Source: Vesta saturnalis (lineage: Eukaryota; Arthropoda; Insecta; Coleoptera; Lampyridae). From it: a stretch of 64,000 nucleotides of DNA. The stretch lies in the NCBI GenBank assembly GCA_036346205.1, contig JARFJB010000935.1, forward strand, positions 968,501-1,032,500, read 5' to 3'. The notes beneath the pieces are model-generated. The model did not search any database, was not told the DNA's origin, and worked only from the letters and a program-made list of their open reading frames with translations. Numbering within the stretch: position 1 is the stretch's first letter; each line of letters opens with the position of its first letter. A program made the position numbers and the translations under genes. This document shows positions 1 through 10,179 of the stretch, in pieces.

Positions 1-169
1 GTTGGGCGTCCCATGCGCACGGGGGGTCCAGTTCTCTTCCTAAATTAAGTAGAGCGGGGGAGAATCCTGTGGCTCCATGTTGGACCGTATTAATCGCAAA
101 CGCGATTTCCGGGAGATGTAGATCCCATTCCTTTGCGGATTTTTGTAACGGTATGCGGGTTCCGGCAAT

Positions 170-721
170 TTAAATCTGTTTGCTATGCAGGTGTAGTGTA
201 GCTTGCACATATTCTAGGAAATCTAATCCGAGTACTACGTCGGTGGATAGCTGGGGCATGTAATATCCTGGTATCTGGAGTACTTGGTTTCCTACGGTGG
301 CAGGAAAAATATATAACCCTCTAGTTTCGGCTAGTGAGCTATCGGCCAGGCGTACGGTTGCACAACGTTGTGTACAGGGATGTACTTGGTTCATTCTCAA
401 AAGGTTCTTTACCTTTTCTCCTATATAGGTGCGGGAAGCTCCGGTGTCTATCAGTGCGAATATACTGGTTGTAAATATTTCAATTTTCAGGAATAAACGG
501 TCATCTGTGAGGCGGGGAGTCAAAGGGGTTGTTTTCCTGGTGTTGAAGGTTTTCACTGTCTGTAACCAGGCAGACCATTCGTGGGCGGGTGTATTTTTTC
601 CAGGTTTCTGGGCCGGGGAAGTTAAAGGTTCCTGGTGTATCTTTACCGGCGCGTGAAGTTTTCCAACCGCGGGCACGGACAATCGCGAGATAAGACGTTC
701 TCTTTTCTGCATCTGGAGCAA
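170..721 (-). CDS. Retropepsin-like aspartic protease segment of the gypsy-like element
   Basis: This 183-codon frame contains FALIDTGASRTYIGEKV (around residue 89), the D-T-G-A active-site motif of retroviral-type aspartic proteases, and VVLGLDFLEY near the end, the second conserved hydrophobic-GLDFL block. The first 80 residues look like a linker from gag. The frame differs from that of gag, so a frameshift (programmed or mutational) separates them. The frame closes at 170, where reverse transcriptase would be expected further on. It would cleave the Gag-Pol precursor inside particles. It is confidently a protease, and its activity is unknown. Confidence 0.75.
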   Translation of the reverse strand: MLQMQKRERLISRLSVPAVGKLHAPVKIHQEPLTSPAQKPGKNTPAHEWSAWLQTVKTFNTRKTTPLTPRLTDDRLFLKIEIFTTSIFALIDTGASRTYIGEKVKNLLRMNQVHPCTQRCATVRLADSSLAETRGLYIFPATVGNQVLQIPGYYMPQLSTDVVLGLDFLEYVQATLHLHSKQI

Positions 722-747
722 AAAGCTTTAAACGGTCCTTTGCACTT

Positions 748-1689
748 CTACCTAGTATGGCCGGTCTGTCCACATCTCCAACAGACGGTGGTTATTCGGT
801 TGGACGTGACGGAATTCGGAGCGGTGTTCGTTCTCTTAATTTCCTCTGCGTGTCTAGGTGCCGGTGTTTCTTGAGTGGGAGTGAAGCCTCTGAAATGTAC
901 TTTCGGACGACTAGGACTGGTAGACGGTGAGTGTCCTCTAGGTGGTAACGTTTCAAATTGCGTGGCCAATTCGAGGAGTTCGGCCAGGTTATTAAAATCT
1001 CGTTGACAGATGTAATATTTGTACTCAACGCGTAGGTTATCATATACTCGCTGTAGCTGAGCGTCTCGGGACATGTCACCATGCCGACGAAAAAGGGTGA
1101 GAATTGCGGTAACGTATTCCGCAGCCTTTTCTCGGGGTTTTAGTAGTCGGTTCCGGATTTCTTCTTCTAACTGGAATTGGTGTCGTGGTGGTAAGAATTG
1201 TGTTTTAAAGCTGGTGACAAAGTCGTGCCAAGTCGTCCAGGATCGTTGGTTAGTCCGGTACCATAGTAATGTGTATCCTTTTAACAATTCAGGAAGTGCT
1301 ACCAACAAGTCGCTTTCGGCGATATTATAACATGATTTTAACTCACCTAATCTTTCTAAGAATGATATCGGATCACTCATTCCATCATATTTTATGCCCC
1401 ATTTATGAATTCTGTCGCAAATGTCTGCTCGTCTGGTGCCGGTTACGTCTGAGTTTCCGGGTGCTGAAGACGGTAGCTGTGCAGTGTATTGTACAGTTTC
1501 TGGTATCATGACGATTACTTGACCTTTTCCCGTACGTAGATATCTAATTATCCGGGCTCGTAGTGTGTCTACATTTCCTCCGGTGTCCAGTTTGTATTTC
1601 TCGGCTTCCTCTACTAACTCCTCTTTCTTCAGGTGATATATCCATCCTACTCGTTTGTCGGTTTCTTCGCCTGTCTTTGTAGTACTCAT
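748..1689 (-). CDS. gag: Gypsy-like Gag protein with SAP-like N-terminus and zinc knuckle
   Basis: The 313-codon frame begins at an ATG at 1689. Residues about 18-50 (LKKEELVEEAEKY, then LRARIIRYL) read as a SAP-type helix-loop-helix, a DNA-binding module found in some insect gag proteins. The middle (WTTWHDFVTSF, FLPPRHQ) matches the retrotransposon Gag capsid-like domain. The end is a CCHC knuckle, CWRCGQTGHTR, where a TAG replaces a residue just before the last Cys. Reading past that TAG in the same frame gives the missing Cys and then a second knuckle-like Cys cluster (CSRCRKENVLSRDC, with Val where His is expected). The role would be virion-like particle assembly and RNA binding. The stop could be a mutation or a readthrough site. 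Confidence 0.75.
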   Translation of the reverse strand: MSTTKTGEETDKRVGWIYHLKKEELVEEAEKYKLDTGGNVDTLRARIIRYLRTGKGQVIVMIPETVQYTAQLPSSAPGNSDVTGTRRADICDRIHKWGIKYDGMSDPISFLERLGELKSCYNIAESDLLVALPELLKGYTLLWYRTNQRSWTTWHDFVTSFKTQFLPPRHQFQLEEEIRNRLLKPREKAAEYVTAILTLFRRHGDMSRDAQLQRVYDNLRVEYKYYICQRDFNNLAELLELATQFETLPPRGHSPSTSPSRPKVHFRGFTPTQETPAPRHAEEIKRTNTAPNSVTSNRITTVCWRCGQTGHTR

Positions 1690-1699
1690 TCTGTAACAG

Positions 1700-2330
1700 A
1701 TTGATTATTTAATCTGGAAAGAAATGAATTATTTTCCGGTGCGTCTGGTTGTCCTGGGAATCTGTAACAGGAATAATTCAATGTGTTCAGTGTTAGCGTG
1801 CTATTTTATGTATGCCCCAACGTTAGGGTGCCATTTTATGTAAGGTCCTTTACACAATTTTTATATTTGCTGCGGCTAAACTGCAATCGGTCTTTAGATT
1901 ATAAACTAAAGAGGGAGTGGGTTCGTCGGAATATTTAATCTTTAGCTCTACACTGTCCACATAAAATAATTAAAATAAAACGGTTTAAAAATATATTTTC
2001 CTATATCATACAATTCTAATATATTCACACTTATACCAAATTCCCTGGTTAACAACTAACATAAACGTAAAATGAGGAAACAATTTGCCTTTAAGCTTTA
2101 GACGGCGGCGTCGGGGGCGTCCACTCGGTTTGGACGGCAAGTTTGGATGTCCTCCTTCCTTCCACTCGCTCGATACGACGGCTTATTGTTGTCGCACTCG
2201 TTTCTGTAAATAGATATTAATACTCCATAGTTACACTCAATGATAACCGTAATATTTAAATGATTAGTAACGTTGTGTTTAATTAATTATTTATGCTGGA
2301 TACGGCCCTGTTTACAGCAGAAAAGAATTT
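1700..2330 (-). other. Probable leader, primer-binding site and LTR region upstream of gag
   Basis: On the minus strand, 1833 to 1811 starts TGGCACCCTAACGTTGGGG, which resembles the TGG-initial primer-binding sites of gypsy elements. A second similar block (ACATAAAATAGCACGCTAAC) lies just downstream, so this stretch is partly duplicated. If the first is the true PBS, the LTR would begin at 1834 and run upstream for several hundred bases. I could not fix its outer end because the partner LTR is outside the window. No other gene is visible here. Confidence 0.35.
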
Positions 2331-2336
2331 ATAAAC

Positions 2337-2662
2337 AAACTACTGGTTAAAAATTATTATTAATTTTATTAAATACATAAATAAAAAGTTTACCTCGAGT
2401 AGGATTTGAACCTACGACCCGTACTTTGCTAGAGTACCGCGCTACCAACTGCGCCACCAAGGTTCAAGACCCAATCGATGTAAATTTTGTATTTGTGTAT
2501 GTAGAACTGATGTAAATTCTAAATATAATGAGATTACAATCAAATTACTTATATTAATGGAATGTGAGCCTGCAATATCGCAAGGATTCACACATTCCAA
2601 AGCAACTTGACTAATATTAAATTATTATAAGTTTTTGTTATAATAATTTAAACTACTGGTTA
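2337..2662 (-). repeat. Dispersed tRNA-bearing repeat flanked by 13-bp direct repeats
   Basis: An identical 13-mer, AAACTACTGGTTA, sits at 2337-2349 and 2650-2662 and looks like a target-site duplication around a 300-bp insert. The insert contains a tRNA-like gene on the minus strand (2391-2463), followed by a T-run, then AT-rich sequence. The other end holds an imperfect hairpin (TGGAATGTGAG / TTCACACATTCCA, about 2559-2600). The same flanking sequence accompanies two more tRNA-like copies at 12985-13350. This fits a tRNA-derived SINE-like or foldback element; the tRNA part is internal rather than at the 5' end, which is unusual for a SINE. Confidence 0.6.
2391..2463 (-). tRNA. tRNA-like gene, anticodon AGC, canonical 73-nt cloverleaf
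   Basis: The reverse strand folds perfectly: acceptor ACCTTGG/TCGAGGT (with two G-U pairs), TG, D-arm GCGC-AGTTGGTA-GCGC, anticodon stem GTACT/AGTAC with loop CTAGCAA, five-base variable loop, T-arm GTAGG-TTCAAAT-CCTAC, discriminator A. The anticodon AGC would decode alanine codon GCU, but the G3:U70 pair used by alanyl-tRNA synthetase is absent (C3:G70 instead). A T5 run follows closely, a usable Pol III terminator. It sits in a repeat with degenerate relatives, so it is more likely the Pol III promoter module of an element than a translation tRNA. Confidence 0.6.
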
Positions 2663-3340
2663 TTCAAAACGAGGGTTGCGCGAATCTAGGTCACTAGTGA
2701 AAATCGATATCCCGAGTTTACGATTGTACGCATGACGGTTGTACCGGTCTAATTGCTTGCTGCTCTTTACCTTCAGTAATTTCTGGAAGATGGACAGGCG
2801 CGTATGCTTCGTGAAGCAATTTACTTTAGCGATGTATTATGTTCGAAAATATGACTTATCTTCAGAGGTTTATTCTCGCATTAAATTTAGACTGGGCGGA
2901 TTATACAAGTTTGGTTGTATAATTAATATATTTGCACGTTATCTTCTGGGATGTACTTTTATGGCGATGATTTCCTTGATGCAAACGAAGGAAATACACG
3001 TAGATACAAACGAACGTTACCTACTGGTATACGTACAAAACGCGTATTTATTAAAGGCGGTTTTTATACTTGCGTAATAAGCTGGTGGAAAACAATTAAT
3101 TGATTGTTTTCTTGAAATACGATTACTAAGATCGTGGTTATCGGTGTACGGTTTTCTTCTACGACAGGTCTTTGGCGGATACTCTACGTTTAATTCGTTT
3201 GTGATTACAGGCACTTCGGTCTTCGCCAGCGAGCTGGTGAATTCAGGTGTTTAGCATGTAAGTGAGAGTAAATGATAAAAGCTGCAGGTCTATACAGTCC
3301 TACTTAGCTCTCGTCGTCAGGTATATGGGATAGTGGTTAG
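2663..3340. other. Unassigned sequence
   Basis: There is one 112-codon open frame (2739-3077, plus), but its translation shows no domain I recognise and has unremarkable composition. No splice-supported gene or repeat structure was seen. Confidence 0.3.
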
Positions 3341-3342
3341 TG

Positions 3343-3528
3343 TTTGTACTCCCGACTGCTCCGGGGTAACCCTTCGCTCTCTGGGGGTTTTGTGTGTGTG
3401 CTCTGCGGGTGTATACTCCCGACTGCCTCGCGGCTTAGCCCGCTGCTGCCTGGGGGTTTTTGTGTTTGTTTTCGGCACTCCCGACTGCTCCATGGCCTTG
3501 CCCGTAGCGGTCTGGGGTTTGTGTGTGT

Positions 3529-3596
<68 letters not shown>

Positions 3597-3655
3597 ACTC
3601 CCGACTACCTCGTAGCTTAGCCCGTTGCTGTCTGGGGGTTTTTGTGTGTGTGATG
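3343..3655 (+). repeat. Four-copy minisatellite with an embedded (GT)n expansion
   Basis: Four diverged units start with ACTCCCGACT(G/A)C at about 3348, 3415, 3477 and 3596. Each continues with a C-rich segment (CTTAGCCCG.TGCTG.CTGGGG) and ends in a GT run. In the third unit the GT run has expanded to about 65 bp (3526-3590), so that unit is twice as long as the others. It has no coding function; open frames across it are artefacts. Confidence 0.8.
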
Positions 3656-4278
3656 TACTGAATTACTCTACAGACTTACGTGTCGTTAGTCACAAAGATC
3701 GAGGATAGCGATTTGCAAAAGATTCGCGGTGCGCGTTCGCAAATACAGGGAGCTAAACTCGCGGTGGCTATCACTAGGTCCGCGGCGATTTACTTTCAAA
3801 CAATCGTCACGTGCAGGTTTTCTGGAATCGGAGTTAGTCTAACGAACTAACTAATACAGGAGCTGGTGAAACCAACTAAATAATTCTCGGCGGCGGGATG
3901 CGTTTACGGGGCGCGTTTTTAAATACCGATAGATAGAGATCTATATATCTACATCTCTTCTTTAAGGTGCGCGGCGCGGTTTTTATAGAGGCCTCTCGGT
4001 AGGCGGTGGTGGCTTCTGTTTGGGGGAATCCTATTTGTAATTGGCGGAGATTATTCTGACGTATAAAACTTTCGATGTTTTATGAAATCTACGTTGGAGT
4101 GGAAATAAATTAATTTTTGTGCAATCACACGAAATAATAACAAATATTAAGTTAGGTACTGAGTAATACGGAATACTAAGAAATATTAGATCAAGTCTTG
4201 CAGGTGTTTGAATACTAAGAAAGCTTACATCATTTCCTTTACGAGGGCTGATTGTTAAATAATTAATTAATTAAAAAA

Positions 4279-5334
4279 ATACTGTAGTAATGACTTACGG
4301 TTCGTTACAAGTTGTTGGTGTAATGTGGCCCATATATTTTGAACCTGTTTCTTCAAGTAAGGATGTGTGTTCTTCAGACATTATTTTGCGATGAAGTTTG
4401 TCTCCAATTTTTTCTTGGTACAGCGTTTTATCCTTTCTGCCGTCGAAGTATAATCCTCTTATTTGTACCGTTGATGTTTCAAATCTACTTTGTAAAGCAG
4501 AACGGTCTTTTTGACGTGCTCTTCGGAGCTTATTTCGGTCAATAACAGAAGAAGTGCCTTCTTTCGAAATAACCCCCATGTCGTGCAAGATATTGATGTT
4601 GAAGGTTCAGGCTTGACTTCATGTTTTTTTGTGTAATTCTCAAGTTCTTCTGACATCTCAGATTCCGATGAATAAGAAATATTGTCTCCCTCGAATATCG
4701 CAATGGTTTCATTTACATCAAAGTGAAAAGTAGTGTGATCTGTAAGGTAACTTTTGTCTTTTGTAGTTCTTTCATACACCTTGGCCTTCACTTGTCTTTA
4801 GCTTGAAGTTTTTGTGTTTCAGTTGCATCAACTTTCCCAATGACAAGTTTTCTCTTAGATCGCTGATCTTGGAGAAATTCACGTTCTAGTAGTGGTATTT
4901 TACGATTTTTAATACACACGCATAAATCAAATAAGACATTTACAAGCAGCGATATCAAACAATGTTTTTGAATAGTCTTTGAATTTCTTTACTTTTAAAT
5001 TATAATTCTCATTACGCTTTTCTTATGTATGTATGTGATAAGGGTTTGGTATTTACTCAGGATATCACGAATTAATTGAATAACGCGATTTGTTGACATA
5101 GAGGGAACTGAAGCTTTTTTTCCAGATGGCTTAGATTTCATTGGTAAGCATCTGAGAAATTTCTAGAACTCTAGGATCTTTACCGGAATTCCTGACCTTT
5201 AGTTCATTTCTAATAAGTAGATATCGCTTCATAATATCTTCTACAGTTGGCAAAACATTAGATGGTATAGTTGCAGGTGCACCAAATATAGGACACTTAG
5301 TAGTGCCCCTAGTATCTTTCACTGACAAACTCAT
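4279..5334 (-). pseudogene. N-terminal half of an uncharacterised multicopy insect protein family, decayed
   Basis: Minus-strand pieces in changing frames line up as one protein: MSLSVKDTRG...PTVEDIMKRYLLIRNELK (5334-5131), then KTLFDIAACKCLI (about 4975-4935), an acidic Ser/Glu stretch (4791-4590), then VIDRNKLRRARQKDRSALQ and IRGLYFDGRKDKTL...EEHTSLLEETGSKYMGHITPT (4580-4295). The order and the phrases FDGRKD, EEH.SL.EEPGSKY.GH.TP and LFDIAACKC match, from memory, an arthropod family of unknown function found in many copies per genome. Several frameshifts and stops make it a pseudogene. The last piece runs into GTAAGT (about 4282-4277), a good splice donor, so the ancestral gene had introns. 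The C-terminal half of the same family occurs at 55119-56160. Confidence 0.6.
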
Positions 5335-5796
5335 TACGTACTGAATATTAATTACAATAATTATCTTAACTCTGCAGCTGTAACAAATGGACTGGACTGA
5401 CTAAATTCGCCGAATCGAGCGGTCGAGCATAAAATGTTGATAAACTAGTTTGAACTGGTTAAAACAAGTTAGAAAACGGCCATTTCCTAAGATATGCATT
5501 GCTTTGTTTAATAAACTAAGTGATCTCGGGAATTTTTGAGATAAGATTCATTTAGTTTATCTTATTTACAAGAAATTTACGTATTTTATTTACACTTGAG
5601 TGGAAGGTAAGATGAACTTTTTATTTTTAATTAAAATTTCAGGAAATAGCTTACTATTAGTAAGCTAACTTTTTGTACGCATTAGAAGTTAAAAAAAATA
5701 AAATGGAATATTTTGGATTTTTAGAGCCCTGAAGACGTTTTTTTTTCAACTGAAATTTTACGAAAAGGCATATTATATGTAGAGGCAACTTTTCCC

Positions 5797-6100
5797 ACCG
5801 TGTCCGTGTCCGTGTCCGTGTCCGTGTCCGTGTCCGTGTCCGTGTCCGTGTACGTGTCCGTGTCCGTGTCCGTGTCCGTGTCCGTGTCCCTGTGTGGTTG
5901 TCTGGGTGTCTGGGTGTGTGGGTTTGCGGGTGTACAGATGTGTAGGTGTGTGGGGGAGTGGGTGCGTGGCTGTGTAGGTGTGCGTGCGTGCTTGTGTGTA
6001 TGAATTCGTGCCTGCTTACGCGAGGGCGCGCGTGCGCGGGTGCGGGCGAGCGTGCGTTGGTACGTGTGTGCGTACGTGCGTGCGTATGTGTGGGTGTTTG
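5797..6100 (+). repeat. (CGTGTC)n hexamer array grading into TG-rich repeat
   Basis: The hexamer GTGTCC-type unit repeats about 15 times from 5798 to 5890 with one unit changed to TACGTG. It then passes into imperfect TGTG/TGCG repeat to about 6095. The open frames on both strands (poly Ser-Val, poly Asp-Thr) are products of the repeat. Confidence 0.9.
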
Positions 6101-6205
6101 ATAGTACCCACGATAACTCAGAATGAAAACACTTACTTAAAATTTTGTATTCAGGCTTGTTTTCATTTCCCTTGGACCTGAATAGATTTTGAGAGAAATT
6201 CATTG
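6100..6205 (-). repeat. Dispersed repeat R1, copy 1, next to the hexamer array
   Basis: Its reverse complement matches 12140-12265 along about 100 bp (shared words include TACAAAATTTTAAGTA and TTATCGTGG.TACTA). In both copies the same edge abuts a CA/GT-rich simple repeat. This suggests an element whose end carries or seeds a microsatellite. Confidence 0.6.
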
Positions 6206-6564
6206 GCGAAAGGGGGGGGGGGGATTTATTTGTAGATGCTTTTGATGGTTATTGAATATCTCTGAAACAGTAATATGTTTCAGGGATATAAAAATAGCAA
6301 TATATAGATTAATTATGTTCTATCCAATATTTTGATACAACGCGTAATTGAGAGGCAAAACTCTTGCCAATGTAGAACTTAATTATTACCTAGTTCAATT
6401 TTGTTAAACACCTGAATAATGATTAATTTTATAAGTGTGTAGACATAGTTTTTTTAGGAAAATTTGATTTTAAATATTCTTTGTTTATAAAGTTTCTTAA
6501 TATAAATCACAACACGTGTAAAAATTATATAAATATGTTTGGAAACGTTTAAATTGTATTATCG

Positions 6565-7065
6565 ACATTGTTATAGAAGCAGACGACTTTGGAGGTTAGC
6601 ATGTAGCTCCATTAACGTCTATTATCCTTATCTGATATGAAGTTTTAAACGTCATAGATTATTGTTCTTGTTTTTACAATGTTGCCTATTTTTGAAATAA
6701 ACAGACTATGAAAGAGGATGCATAGTTATCCTAAAATATTTGGTGTGGAACACCACAAGGTCCTGGACCTTCCAACCTACAAAATGGAGCTTAAAGGAAA
6801 TGAAATAATTTTAATAACTTTTTTTTAAGTAAAATTATGCAACCTATTTTAGAAGAAGTTCATTACGGAAGTAGGCAATATTATAACCGTGAAAACAATA
6901 ATCCATTTCAAACAGACGTTTAAAACTTCATTACAGGCCGAGGTTAACGACCATCTAGATGCTAACTTACGTTAAAAGCAATGAAATAATTTTAATTTGA
7001 ATTTTTTATGATAACTATGCTTTTAATACGAACATAACGAAAACAAGCAACATTGTAAAAACAAA
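6565..7065. repeat. Complex inverted repeat (foldback/MITE-like)
   Basis: Bases 6640-6693 reappear inverted at 6875-6933 (GAAGTTTTAAACGTC against GACGTTTAAAACTTC, plus the CAATAAT and GTAGGCAA blocks). A third related piece (CAACATTGTAAAAAC) is at 7045-7062. The loop (6720-6850) contains a segment shared with 29055-29160 (TACAAA.TGGA, then ATTATGCAACC). No open reading frame of note is present. Confidence 0.5.
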
Positions 7066-7529
7066 AGCAAATAAGCTGTCAGCCGCCCGCTTCTGTATAT
7101 CTTATTCGTAGACTGTTCAGGAGTAATTCTCCTTTTCAGCCCTGGTCAATCCATGTTTGTGGTGTTGCGATGTTTTGTTTTATTGTATATTTACAATCAC
7201 GAGATGTCCTAATTTTTGGTGTAAAAAAAGAAAAAGGATTTATTTATTTAATATTTAATAATGCGTTAATTGACTTAAGTGTGAGTGTTGTTTAGTGGGG
7301 CGTAGCATGCTTAGTGTGATTATTAGATTCGTCGTCCGTTTTCTTGTTAGGTCGTCATCGAATAAACGGGGGGATGCAGAGGGCACATCGCATGTTGTCT
7401 AGGGATTTTTCTATCCCCTCGGGGAGGTCCTCAAGGAGTAGTGTAAGTATCGCGGGGGGGGTGCTTGAATTTTATTTTAGGTTTTCTTCGTGGGAATTGG
7501 GGAAAACCGTAGTTGTAGGGTGCGGTAAA

Positions 7530-10110
7530 GATCTATGTGGTAGGGATAGTGTCGCCGAAGATTCTATGTGCAAAGTTTTTCTGTAGTGTTTGGATTCTGT
7601 GTGTGATGGTTGGTATGTTTGCAGGTTGTGTTGTTAGCTCGCTAGGGTACCTGAGAGGTAACCTGTGTATGCATCTGAGTATTCGGCATTCACAGGAAGC
7701 AATAGAGGAAAGGTGATTGGTGTTTGTGTTCGTGTATATGTGTGCTCGGAAATCCATAACAGGGCGAATATACGTTTTGTAAGCGTGTTGATGTGTTCTG
7801 GGGTGGAAACCTCTGATTCTACCCCGGAGGGCGCCCAGTAGGTTTGCGCGGTTTCTTATCCTGTTAAGTATTCTTTGTACATCGGGGAGCCAATTGAGGG
7901 TTCTAATAAAGAGGATTCCTAGATAGGCGATTCCTTGTTGGGGTGGGTGTCTTCCTTGAGGAAAGGTTTGGGAACTTATTTTCAGTGTAATTAGGATATC
8001 GGAAGCGGATTGTTTGGGTTTTGGTGGGATTGACAGAGACTCTCCACCGGTTCGCCCAGTTGGAGAAGTTCCGAAGGGTTGTGGATATGAGGCGGAAGGC
8101 CGATTCGAATAACCGCCCAGAAGGCGGTGTCATCTGCAAACTGCGCAACGACTACTCCGGGTTGTATGACATCGGGAATATCGGATGCGAAGATAACATA
8201 GAGGATCGGGGCTAAAACAGAACATTGCGGTACGCCTGCTGTAGGTCGGAAAGCATCTGAGTAAGTTTTCCCTACTTTGACCCGAACTGACCGATTGGTG
8301 AGGTACGAGAGAAGGAGCTTGGAGAAGGCGTCAAGAGTGTTGAGGTTACGGATCTTGTGCAGGAGACCGGTGTGCCAGACCCTGTCAAATGCTTGCTTAA
8401 TGTCTAGAAACACAGCCAGATTGAATTGCTTGTGATTGAATGCTTTGGTGGTTTCTGTAAGCAGCTTCAACAAGGGATCGTGACACTTTCGGTTGGGACG
8501 GAAGACGAGTGGACCCTGAGTCGTCTGGCTGGAATCTGTTCAAAGCATTTTCCGAGGCAACTCAGGAAGAAGATTAGTCTATAGGGGGAGGGGGATTTAA
8601 AATGCTTGCTTAATGTCTAGAAACACAGCCAGATTGAATTGCTTGTGATTGACTGCTTTGGTGGTTTCTGTAAGCAGCTTCAACAAGGGATCGTGACACT
8701 TTCGGTTGGGACGGAAGACGAGTGGACCCTGAGTCGTCTGGCTGGAATCTGTTCAAAGCATTTTCCGAGGCAACTCAGGAAGAAGATTAGTCTATAGGGG
8801 GAGGGGGAGGTTAAATCGGCGTGGAGTTTGGGTATCATGTCGGTGGAGGCCGATTTCCAGTCCGTCGGGATGTGGGATAGTTTTAGGCATTGATTGTAGA
8901 TGTTGGAGAGTAATCGGAGGGCTGAGCAGGTTAAATGACGGAGGATTGTTCGATTTAGGCCGTCATGACCTGGGAAACAATTTTTCTCTTTTTTGAAACA
9001 TGTCGGGACCTGGTCGGGCGTGATGGGGGCATAAAAAAGATTCTCGTTATCGAGTTGGATATCAGGAAGGTTAACGTTGCGGTGGGATTTAGGGTTGACT
9101 TTCCTTCTGATCACTCTACCGAACTGTTGCCAGAAGAGTAATCTAGCTGAGAGGTGGCTTTGGTGCAGGTTTTCGGCGTGTTTGTTGGCTTCTCGCATGA
9201 TTAAGGCGTTAATGTGATTTTATTCGGTCTTGAGAGTTTTTTCTCTTTGATTCAGTTCGCAATGTGTTGTAGGTGCGGTTTGCGGGAAGTGTCGATGTTT
9301 TTAATTGTACAGAGATATCGACCGCTTCCGGAATTAAGGAAGTTAGGCCCTTAATAGCTCTCTTGAGATCTTGGGTCGTTTGAAGATTGGGTGTAGGAAG
9401 GTTGTTGGAGATGTGTTCGGAGAACACATTCCAGTGTGCTTTTGAAAAATGTTTAATGACTGTGTATTGATGAGGTGTAAGGGGAACTAGACAAAATGAG
9501 GTTTTGACCAGTAATGATATGTGATCTGATATGATCGTGGTGCCTAGAAAGCATTCACGATCGAATACTGAGCTATGGCTTCGGAAACTATGATGTGATC
9601 TACTATTGAGGCACCTAAACGTTCGAAACATGTTGGCTGTGTGTTTGCGATTCGAAAGAGCGGAAACTGCAACAGAGCGGAGCATAGCCTGTTACCGTTG
9701 CCATTAGTTGCGGTGTCACCGAATTTGATGTAGCGGGCATTGAAATCACCTAGGATGACTGCATTAGGGAGGCTAGAGGCGTAGATTAAAAGGTCGTCGG
9801 ATAGGGTGTTGTGGCCGGGCGGGGTTGTAGGATGAAATAAATACTATACAAGTTCGACGATATAACGGCTCAGCAACGCATTCGAGATGCTGCGTAGGAA
9901 GTTGAAAAGGAGTGGATGAGAAGCAATTTTGAATTAAAATGGCGATTCCGTGTTGACTATTGTTTACGTAGGTGTGAAATGTGTTAAGTGTGCATCTGGG
10001 TGTGAATTTTGTTTCCGTGATGGAAAGGATGTGTATATTGTGTTTGTAAAAGGTGTTTAAGTTTTCGACGAACGCCCCTGGAATTATCTGCCCCTGCTAG
10101 GATTTCCATT
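7530..10110 (-). pseudogene. ORF2 (endonuclease and reverse transcriptase) of the Jockey-like LINE
   Basis: Endonuclease: HNIHILSITETKF (about 10040-10000, the S-x-T-E-T-K motif), VILGDFNARY (about 9760-9735, catalytic D and N) and IISDHISLLVK (about 9535, the SDH motif). Reverse transcriptase: PTDWKSA...PKLHADLTSPSPYR (about 8880-8800), AVFLDIKQAFDRVWH (8425-8370, motif A), GVPQCSVLAPILY (Cys replaces the usual Gly) and VAQFADDTAFWA (about 8150-8110, catalytic FADD). The thumb (NWANRWRVSVNPTKTQTI) and a C-terminal tail (to 7533) follow. At least four frame changes and the 209-bp duplication make it inactive. Catalytic residues are otherwise preserved, so decay is moderate. Confidence 0.8.
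8387..8808. repeat. 209-bp direct duplication inside the LINE reverse transcriptase
   Basis: Bases 8387-8595 and 8600-8808 are nearly identical (I found one mismatch, GATTGAATGC against GATTGACTGC), separated by TTTA, with period 213. The duplication lies within the RT coding region and interrupts it. Near identity shows that the duplication is much younger than the frameshifts of the host element. Confidence 0.95.
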
Positions 10111-10179
10111 GTGGAAGGTGTTAAGGATTGGGTTGGCGGATTAAGGCGACTTTCATCCGCGTACCGGATACGCAGATAT

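Larger units (their letters stand above)
1..1689 (-). mobile_element. 5' part of a gypsy-like LTR retrotransposon, cut by the window edge
   Basis: Read on the minus strand, a gag gene (1689 to 748) is followed by an aspartic protease (721 to 170), the order expected of a Ty3/gypsy-type element. Reverse transcriptase and integrase would lie beyond base 1 and cannot be seen. Gag and protease are in different frames and gag has a stop inside its zinc knuckle, so the copy is either inactive or relies on recoding. A primer-binding-like site is at 1811-1833. The separate gypsy pol fragment at 34810-36135 is on the same strand, but nothing visible shows that the two belong to one family. Confidence 0.75.

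Noticed and set aside
2391..2463. A functional tRNA-Ala gene
   Set aside because: The cloverleaf is perfect, but the alanine identity pair G3:U70 is missing and the sequence is embedded in a multicopy repeat; kept as tRNA-like.
2739..3077. A 112-codon open frame
   Set aside because: No domain, homology that I recognise, splice context or promoter; length is possible by chance.
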